A DNA stretch of 64,000 nucleotides from Limnephilus marmoratus (taxonomy: Eukaryota > Arthropoda > Insecta > Trichoptera > Limnephilidae): NCBI GenBank assembly GCA_917880885.1, contig OU862928.1, forward strand, positions 15,085,721 through 15,149,720, in the 5' to 3' direction. Below are positions 57,166 to 64,000 of this stretch, in pieces. Below the pieces are notes generated by a model. That model worked only from the letters and a program-made list of their open reading frames with translations, did not search any database and was not told the origin of the DNA. Both the position numbers and the translations under genes were made by a program. Within the stretch, counting starts at the first letter, position 1. Each line of letters starts with the position of its first letter.

Positions 57166-57970
57166 ATGTAAAGTTTTAAGGTAAGGAACCGGTAAAATAA
57201 AGACTCATCTTCAGGACAAATTCTAAGGAACTCTTGATTTATTTCGTTCTATTTCCAATTACATTTTTTATAATCGGAAGATACAAAACTACCCGAGACA
57301 GACCAAGGAGTTAGTAATTAGATGTAGTTTCAGCGAAGCGACGAAGAGGAAAGAGGTAGATCCTTTTAAAAAACCATCATTTATAGAAAATTTCCTTGGC
57401 TAGTCACAGTTTTGTACCTTCCAACTACACCTAATTAACTACTATCTCCTTGGTCTGTCTCGGGTAGTTTTGTATCTTCCGATTATAAAAAATGTAATTG
57501 GAAATAGAACGAAATAAATCAAGAGTTCCTTAGAATTTGTCCTGAAGATGAGTCTTTATTTTACCGGTTCCTTACCTTAAAACTTTACATATTCCTTACC
57601 TTAAAACTTTACCATATGTAAAGTTTTAAGGTAAGGAACCGGTAAAATAAAGACTCATCTTCAGGACAAATTCTAAGGAACTCTTGATTTATTTCGTTCT
57701 ATTTCCAATTACATTTTTTATAATCGGAAGATACAAAACTACCCGAGACAGACCAAGGAGATAGTATAGATAACCAAATGTAAAGTTTTAAGGTAAGGAA
57801 CCGGTAAAATAAAGACTCATTTTCAGGACAAATTCTAAGGAACTCTTGATTTATTTCGTTCTATTTCCAATTACATTTTTTATAATCAGAAGATACAAAA
57901 CTACCCGAGACAGACCAAGGAGTTATTAATTAGATGTAGTTTCAGCGAAGCGACGAAGAGGAAAGTGAGG
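57166..57970. repeat. cluster of four ~190-bp LTR-like units in mixed orientation
   Basis: Forward 57166-57357, reverse 57420-57605, forward 57616-57767 (truncated) and forward 57776-57966. They are nearly identical to each other and to the pair at 55659-56036, so the cluster is young or being homogenised. Adjacent copies can form long hairpins. Confidence 0.85.
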
Positions 57971-57973
57971 CTG

Positions 57974-58038
<65 letters not shown>
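57974..58038. repeat. A65 homopolymer
   Basis: Uninterrupted run of 65 A between the last LTR-like unit and the BEL/Pao coding fragment. Confidence 0.95.
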
Positions 58039-58043
<5 letters not shown>

Positions 58044-58059
58044 TGCCAATAAGGACCTG

Positions 58060-60102
58060 ATGCTAGATTATAAAAAATTCATGAAAGAGTATCAGGAATT
58101 GGGGCATATGACGCTGTGCGAAGCACCGCCAAAAGATAAAATTTGTTATTATTTGCCACACCATGCAGTGATGAAGGAGTCTAGCACGACAACCAAAACC
58201 AGGGTCGTGTTTGACGGATCAGCCAAGTCATCAACCGGTATATCATTAAACCACGCCCTCATGGTAGGGCCAGTTTTACAAAAGGATTTATGTGCGCAAT
58301 TATTATTTTTCAGAAAGCACCAGTATGCAATAACCGCCGACATCGAGAAGATGTATCGTCAAATATTGGTGCAGCCTGAGGATAGAGATTTGCAGCGCAT
58401 AGTCTGGAGGGACTCTCCGGAAGAAGAAATCCGACACTATCAACTCAATACTGTCACCTACGGTTTGGGACCATCATCCTTTCTGGCTACCAGATGCTTG
58501 GAACAGTTAGGAACAGAAAATCAAGAAGCATACAGAAAGGTCAGTCGCATCCTCAAATACAACTTTTATATGGATGATTTGATAACTGGCGACGAAAATG
58601 AGGCAGATTGTCTCACTATTAAGCAACAGTTGAGCAGCATTTTGGCATCTGCTGGCATGAATTTACGAAAATGGCGATCAAATTTACCCTCTATAAGTTC
58701 GAAACCAGAGAGTGATACAGATATGATTATTACTGATAACCCCAAGGAAAAGAAAATTCTAGGGTTGTCATGGAATAATCAGCAGGACTATTTTCAGTAC
58801 ATTGTAGAGCCCTTAGAAGCCTGCGTTAAAAGCAAACGCCAAATGTTATCATGTATCGCCTCTACCTTTGACCCATTGGGACTGATAGGCCCAATAACTT
58901 TAGTCGCAAAACTGATAATGCAAGGTTTGTGGCAAACTAAGATTCAGTGGGACGAAGATGTTCCATCTGAACAGATGAATGCGTGGAATTCATACATAAA
59001 TGAATTACCTCTTTTAAATAATTTAAAAATACCGAGAAAGGTAATTTGCAAACATCAAGTTAAACTGCATCTGCATGGATTCTGTGACGCCTCGGAGAGG
59101 GCCTATGCAGCATGTATATATATAGTGTCTACTGATGAATCGGGAAACACAACTTCTTATTTAGTCACATCAAAATCAAGGGTGGCACCGTTGAAAAGCA
59201 TATCACTACCAAAGCTGGAGCTTTGTGGTGCTGTTTTACTCACAAAATTAGTGAACTATGTCAAAATAGCTATGAACTTAAATGAAATAGATACAACCTA
59301 CTGGTGCGATTCCATGATAACGCTATTCTGGATTCGTGGACAGCCAGCAAGGTGGAACACATTTGTGGCCAATAGGGTAGCTGAAATCCAAGAGTCCAGT
59401 CAACCCGCACAATGGAAACACGTAAGATCGGAGGATAATGCGGCGGACGTTTTATCCAGAGGCGCGACGGTGTCGCAGCTACTAAAGTCTGACATTTGGT
59501 GGCATGGACCCACCTGGTTGATTTCAGGCGATTACCCGATTACCAGCAGTGAAGTTACGCCGTTGGATCTACCAGAAGAAAGATTAAAACTAACTTTAAT
59601 TTCAGCCGTAAAACAGGATTGGGAAATATTTTCCAGATACTCTTGCTTAACCAAATTGCAAAGGGTGACAGCTTATATTTTAAGATTTATATTTAATTGC
59701 AGAAATTCTTTGTCCAGGCGTAGCGGAGCACTAACTGTTTACGAATTGGAGAATTCACTTCACTTATTAATATCTCGTGCACAATGTTTTGCATTCCCCG
59801 AAGAGACGAGGGCCTTACAAGCCGGGGTAAATGTAAAGAATAGTAGTAGGTTAAAGTCATTAAATCCTTATTTGTTTAAGGATTTAATCCGGGTGGGGGG
59901 TAGGTTGTCCAACGGAAAAATGATATCGGAAAGCCAACAGCACCCCATAGTACTACCATCACATCATAAAATAAGTGAGCTTATAGTCAGGCACTACCAT
60001 TATTTATATTTACATGCAGGAACGCAGGCATTGTTAGCGTTATTAAGAATGAAATACTGGCCGATTATGGGTAAAAATTTAATTAAAAAGGTTCTTATTT
60101 AG
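58060..60102 (+). pseudogene. BEL/Pao pol fragment: RT, RNase H, integrase zinc-binding part
   Basis: 680 open codons but both ends are missing. RT: KTRVVFDGSAKSSTGISLN, YAITADIEKMYRQILV (first Asp), NTVTYGLGPSSFLATRCL, NFYMDDLITGDEN (YMDD). RNase [66 protein letters not shown]. Integrase start: HHKISELIVRHYHYLYLHAG (HHCC-type region). No gag, protease or integrase core. It starts right after an A65 run and ends where a 104-bp stretch of its own RNase H region is repeated. Confidence 0.9.
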
Positions 60103-60195
60103 TCACATCAAAATCAAGGGTGGCACCGTTGAAAAGCATATCACTACCAAAGCTGGAGCTTTGTGGTGCTGTTTTACTCACAAAATTAGTGAACT
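60092..60195 (+). repeat. 104-bp displaced duplication of 59154-59257
   Basis: Sequence from TTCTTATTTAGTCACATCAA to AAAATTAGTGAACT is identical to bases 938 positions earlier in the RNase H region. It breaks the integrase frame. Confidence 0.95.
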
Positions 60196-61387
60196 TTGAA
60201 GTACCCACCACTGTCCCACCCCGGTATAGGCAACTTATGGTCGCCCCTTCGGAGTTCTCGCAAGAATCTAATTTTTTTGAATAAATGGCTCTACTTTTAA
60301 TGTAACGAATCTAGACCTTCAATGTCCCCTCATACTGTGTTAGGTGGCGGTATGCGGGCGCGCCTACAGGACTGTACTGTAATGGTCAATCTCTACAATT
60401 CTAAAGCCCATGGAGGTGTCAATGCAAAAGCAGTGAGCCTCATGGACAGTCGAACAAGTTGTTAGTAACATCAACAAAAAAATAAAGTAATCAAAATGAC
60501 AGCAGCCGTCATGAGAAATTAGCTCATGACAGCGGGAGACATGACCATACATAATCCGGCGGGCGGCACCGAGCACTGTACGTTAAAAAGAAGGAAACAA
60601 GTAAAATAACATATATACAGATAAGAACCGGTGTCACCGCAACCTGGCTGCCGGCAGTCCCCGAGACAGTGAAGGAGGCTGATTGTCCGGCCTCCCCACA
60701 ACCGACAGCGTCGTCCTTAAGCCAGCTAGCCGGTGGTGCCTAGACGACAGTAAGTGGAAAACATGAAGAAGACCCTAGGGAGAGAAGCGTCGGGTCGCCG
60801 GAGGCGGGACGGACAGCTTTCGGATGTCGTTCAGCCTTCTCCCCAGCCTCTTCATGTCACGGGGTGTGGCGCGGCAAACAGGTGCAGCTCCACCAGTTCT
60901 AGATGACCGGCCATGGTACGTAGGCGGGGACACGGTCCAGGGTCCAACCCCTTATATGGGGAGAAGGACGGTACAAAAACGAACAACGGAGTTCAGTTCT
61001 CATAGTACAGCATAACTGAAAAGAAATGTATATGTATAAGCGTAGAAAACCGCAAAACATAAAAAAATAAATAAACAAGAGCGTGTGGGAGTCATCGCTA
61101 GGCGTTTAATTGCACCAAATAACGAAAAATAAATCATAAGCATGTAAAGTAAAGAAAACATAAAATAAACATGAGCGTTGAATAACGCAGGGCCTGTGTA
61201 ATCCAGAAAAAAATAAACATAAAAATGTAAAAGCATAAAAAACATAAAATATAAATGCAAACAATAAACATAAAAATGAAAAAAATAAATAAATAAAACT
61301 GTACATCCTGGGCAGAGTTTGTAAAAGAATAGAAGCAAGAAAAGTCAGTGGTAAGTCAGGAACAAGTACACCTGGTGTCAAAATCTA
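60196..61387 (-). other. likely 3'UTR of the R1-type LINE
   Basis: G/C-richer than the AT-rich repeats around it from 60300 to 61010, then A-rich to 61330. No ORF on either strand looks real. It follows the stop codon of the R1-clade ORF on the minus strand; the exact 3' end is not visible to me. Confidence 0.45.
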
Positions 61388-64000
61388 CTAATCAGCGACT
61401 CTAAGCTCAGGCCATCTCTCAACCCAGATCCTTGTAAAGTTCCTCAGGCACTCGAAATTCGTCTTGTTCGAAACCAGATCAGTGTTCCACACTGGTCTGA
61501 TTGGTACGTCCAAACCATCGAGCATTTCCTCTCTTGCGTCCGTCATTATCTCACACTGCCACAGAATGTGCTCCGCCGACTGGTTCGTGCACCCGCAGGC
61601 GCAGTTGGGGTGAGGGGACAGGGAGAGGGCATGAAGTCTCCCCCTGAATTCCCCGTGGCCGGATAGAAGCTGGGTGATGTGGTGGTCCAACTTGAGAAAG
61701 ACCCCTTCCATTCTGACTTTAACTGATGGGAAGAAGGAGAAAGTCCATCTTCCCTTATTCGTTCTATCCCAACGGACCTGCCACTCCTGGAGCGACAGAT
61801 CCCTCATTTGACGAAGCAGCCCAGGGAGAGTCCCCGGCCCGCCCGGTGTCAGAACAACGCCTAGGTGAGTGGCCGGGGTTCCTCTGGTTAATTTCTGCTT
61901 AGTGAGCACTTCCCTGATTTCCAGATCGATTGGCAAAATGCCAGCCAAAACGGGTAAAGCGTCCGAAGCAACGGTTCTATATGCACCAGAGAGTGCCAGC
62001 AAGGGGGTTCGTTGGCCTCGCCTGAGAGCTAAGAGAATCAGCGAATTGTCCAGGCGGTGCTCCCACACAGAGGCGGCATACGAGACTTGCGCCACGTACA
62101 CGCACCTATATAGTGTTCGCAGAGCCGGATTACGCAATCCCCACTCAGCTGTGGAGAGTCTCCTCAGCTTCAAGAAGAGAGCCTGGGCCTTGCTGGATAC
62201 TTCTTTGACGTGAGCCAGAAAAGAGGACGATCGATCTAGAGTAACTCCTAAATATTTCACTGTTTCAAAAAAGCGGATGTTAGAATCTCCCATTCTGATG
62301 GTAGGATTTCTTGCTCTACTGAGAGAGCCCTTCATCAGGAGGCCCTTGGTCTTGTGGGGAGCGAAGGTCATCTTGTTTCTTTCACCCCAGTCCAGGAACA
62401 TCTGCAAACCTTCACTGCCTTTACTCTCCACTTCCTTTCTGCTGTCCCCAGCGACCAGATACAACTTATCATCAGCGTAGTCGACAGCGATACATCCTTC
62501 AGGCAAGGGTAACCTGGAGGAGTCGTCAAAGGAGATGTTCCACAGGTCGGGTCCAAGGATGGAGCCCTGCGGGCATCCCATGTCGGCTTCCCTCTGGATA
62601 CAAAACTCACCGAAACTGATCGTAATGGTACGATCAGAGAGGTAGTCATCGATGGCTTGGAACAGTAAGTTGGAACACCGCCTGTTTTTCACCTTTGTAC
62701 GTATCATTGCCCACCAGGCGTGATCGAAGGCACCAGTGATATCGAGGAATATTGCAACTACATACCTCTTTGGGCAAGCCTTCACCCATTCAAGCGCATA
62801 CGACAGGGCGTGCACCGTGGATTTCCCGGGGACGAAACCGAACTGGAGGTCACTGGCCGGGGACAAGGTTTGACGGAGCCGCTCCCTCAGTAATTTCTCC
62901 AGGATCTTGCCTAAAACGGGAAGCAGCGTTATCGGCCGGTAGGCCTTGATGTCGGTGAGTGGTTTATCGTTCCCCTTAGGTATAATCCGGAGCACGCCAC
63001 GCTTCCACTCAGAGGGGAAAACTCCCCTCCTCAAGCACGTGTCCATCACCTGGAAGAGCTCCTCCTTGGCGTGGACCCAAACTTGCTTCGCTATTACGCC
63101 ATTGAGCCTGTCATGCCCTGGTGCCTTCTTAGGACCCAAACCCTTAATTATCACATCAATTTCTGCCTTAGTGACTCTAATGAAGTTATCCTCTTGGGCG
63201 AGGACTCTAGGTGGCAGCCGTGACAGATTTCTTATCTGTTTATGGTGGTCACTTTCCCCAATTACTGATTCTACAGGAACTAACTCACCCAATAGTGTTT
63301 CGAGTGTGGAGGCCACATCCACTGTCTCAGCGTTCCTCCCATCTGTTATCCCAATTACTGTTGACAAATATCGGTCAGAACCTTTCCCGGATTTTTCAAT
63401 CACGCTGTGGATTTCCCACGGGTTGGCGTTACCCACGTTTTTAACCCAATTATGCCAAGCAGCTCGTTTCGCTAGGAGAACAGCCCGTTTGAAGGCCGAC
63501 CTGGCAGATCTGAGGCCCGCCTGAAGTGCAACCCTCTCCTCCTCCGTACAGCCGCCACTCCTGGACAGCCCCAGCGCCCTGTAGGCCCTCTTGTAGGCCC
63601 CCTTCAGCGAAGTCAGCTCAGGTGACCACCACGGCGTCCTAATACTAGTCTTTGGGTTTAATCTTCCCAAAGACGAGTTGGCAGCAGATACAACCGCCTT
63701 ATTGAAAAAATTCCCCAAATTATCCGGATCAGTAGCTGCTACGTGGTGAAAATCCCTTAGCGTATCTCGTAGCGCTTCCCCAAAGTTATCCCAGTTCGCC
63801 CTAGTGGTGTTGAAGTTCCAGGAGGATCTTGGAGCTTCAGTTTTATTTACACCAACCGTAAAAGTGATTAACCTATGATCCGAATTTATTGCGCACTCAT
63901 GGACTGTCCACTTTGAAATCCTGGTCGCAACAGATCCAGAGCAAAGAGTTAGATCAATGTTGCTCTCACCATGTATGTTCGAAAAGGTACAAAAAGAACT
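61388..64000 (-). CDS. R1-clade LINE ORF2 (endonuclease C-terminus, RT), cut by window edge
   Basis: The frame is open from the stop at 61388 to the window edge, at least 870 codons. The edge sequence holds the end of an AP-type endonuclease (NIHGESNIDLTLCSGS, INSDHRLITFTVG with the SDH motif). RT: KKAPGHDRLNGVIA, AYRPITLLPVLGKILEKLL, LQFGFVPGKSTVHALSYAL, FLDITGAFDHAWW, DMGCPQGSILGPDLWN and VDYADDKLYLVA. C-terminal: AYRTVASDALPVLAGILPID, a hallmark of the R1 group, and a cysteine/histidine motif (CACGCTNQSAEHILWQC). R1 elements usually insert at fixed sites (28S rDNA, telomeric repeats); no such target is visible. No disabling change seen in this part. Confidence 0.92.
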   Translation of the reverse strand, partial: SSFCTFSNIHGESNIDLTLCSGSVATRISKWTVHECAINSDHRLITFTVGVNKTEAPRSSWNFNTTRANWDNFGEALRDTLRDFHHVAATDPDNLGNFFNKAVVSAANSSLGRLNPKTSIRTPWWSPELTSLKGAYKRAYRALGLSRSGGCTEEERVALQAGLRSARSAFKRAVLLAKRAAWHNWVKNVGNANPWEIHSVIEKSGKGSDRYLSTVIGITDGRNAETVDVASTLETLLGELVPVESVIGESDHHKQIRNLSRLPPRVLAQEDNFIRVTKAEIDVIIKGLGPKKAPGHDRLNGVIAKQVWVHAKEELFQVMDTCLRRGVFPSEWKRGVLRIIPKGNDKPLTDIKAYRPITLLPVLGKILEKLLRERLRQTLSPASDLQFGFVPGKSTVHALSYALEWVKACPKRYVVAIFLDITGAFDHAWWAMIRTKVKNRRCSNLLFQAIDDYLSDRTITISFGEFCIQREADMGCPQGSILGPDLWNISFDDSSRLPLPEGCIAVDYADDKLYLVAGDSRKEVESKGSEGLQMFLDWGERNKMTFAPHKTKGLLMKGSLSRARNPTIRMGDSNIRFFETVKYLGVTLDRSSSFLAHVKEVSSKAQALFLKLRRLSTAEWGLRNPALRTLYRCVYVAQVSYAASVWEHRLDNSLILLALRRGQRTPLLALSGAYRTVASDALPVLAGILPIDLEIREVLTKQKLTRGTPATHLGVVLTPGGPGTLPGLLRQMRDLSLQEWQVRWDRTNKGRWTFSFFPSVKVRMEGVFLKLDHHITQLLSGHGEFRGRLHALSLSPHPNCACGCTNQSAEHILWQCEIMTDAREEMLDGLDVPIRPVWNTDLVSNKTNFECLRNFTRIWVERWPELRVAD

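Noticed and set aside
60364..61338. Small ORFs in the LINE 3'UTR
   Set aside because: Overlapping, low-complexity frames with no motif; A-rich strand composition explains them.
61869..63524. Plus-strand ORFs opposite the R1-clade LINE
   Set aside because: They are antisense shadows of a clear RT on the minus strand.

Overview
This is an AT-rich piece of an animal nuclear genome, almost certainly an insect and most likely a moth or butterfly. Four things point that way: a spliced immune-type modular serine protease gene, an R1-clade retrotransposon, a BEL/Pao element, and dispersed repeats of the kind common in Lepidoptera. The order-level call is inference; insect is well supported. There are no bacterial-style operons, ribosome binding sites or CRISPR arrays.

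One host gene organises the window. A nine-exon plus-strand gene runs from 9194 to 54869 and encodes a secreted protease of about 465 residues: signal peptide, sushi (CCP) domain, second cysteine-rich 'Wonton'-like domain, then a chymotrypsin-fold protease with a complete His-Asp-Ser triad. Its nine exons total 1398 bases, an exact multiple of three. Its introns are packed with transposons; intron 2 alone is 22.9 kb. Three features of this gene deserve attention: arginine replaces the oxyanion-hole glycine (position 193), an antisense LINE tail sits on the exon 6 splice donor, and the end of exon 7 with its donor is tandemly duplicated.

Layout. 1-3415: minus-strand RNase H-bearing LINE lacking its endonuclease. 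3416-4553: short repeats and a MITE. 4559-8694: DNA element with ~440-bp inverted repeats and a broken gene with XPG/FEN-like nuclease motifs. 9194-11355: protease exons 1-2 around a minisatellite. 11356-34255 (intron 2): LINE fragments, deletion-derivative retroposons, a second unusual DNA element (24213-26620, hAT-type ends), and a 1.4-kb heptamer array. 34256-41951: exons 3-7 with LINE, mariner and palindromic insertions. 41952-49396 (intron 7): a possible small spliced gene nested in the sense direction. 49397-54869: exons 8-9 around a LINE with an intact 981-residue ORF. 55650-60200: BEL/Pao pieces with inverted ~190-bp units and a hAT-type MITE. 60240-64000: R1-clade LINE running off the window edge.

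A recurring ~0.2-0.5 kb retroposon is made of the 5'UTR joined to the 3' end of the LINE at 50310-53680, so it appears to be an internally deleted derivative of that LINE. The best candidates for undescribed biology are the two DNA elements with unfamiliar proteins, the small nested gene, and the hammerhead-like motif inside the perfect palindrome at 36175-36539.
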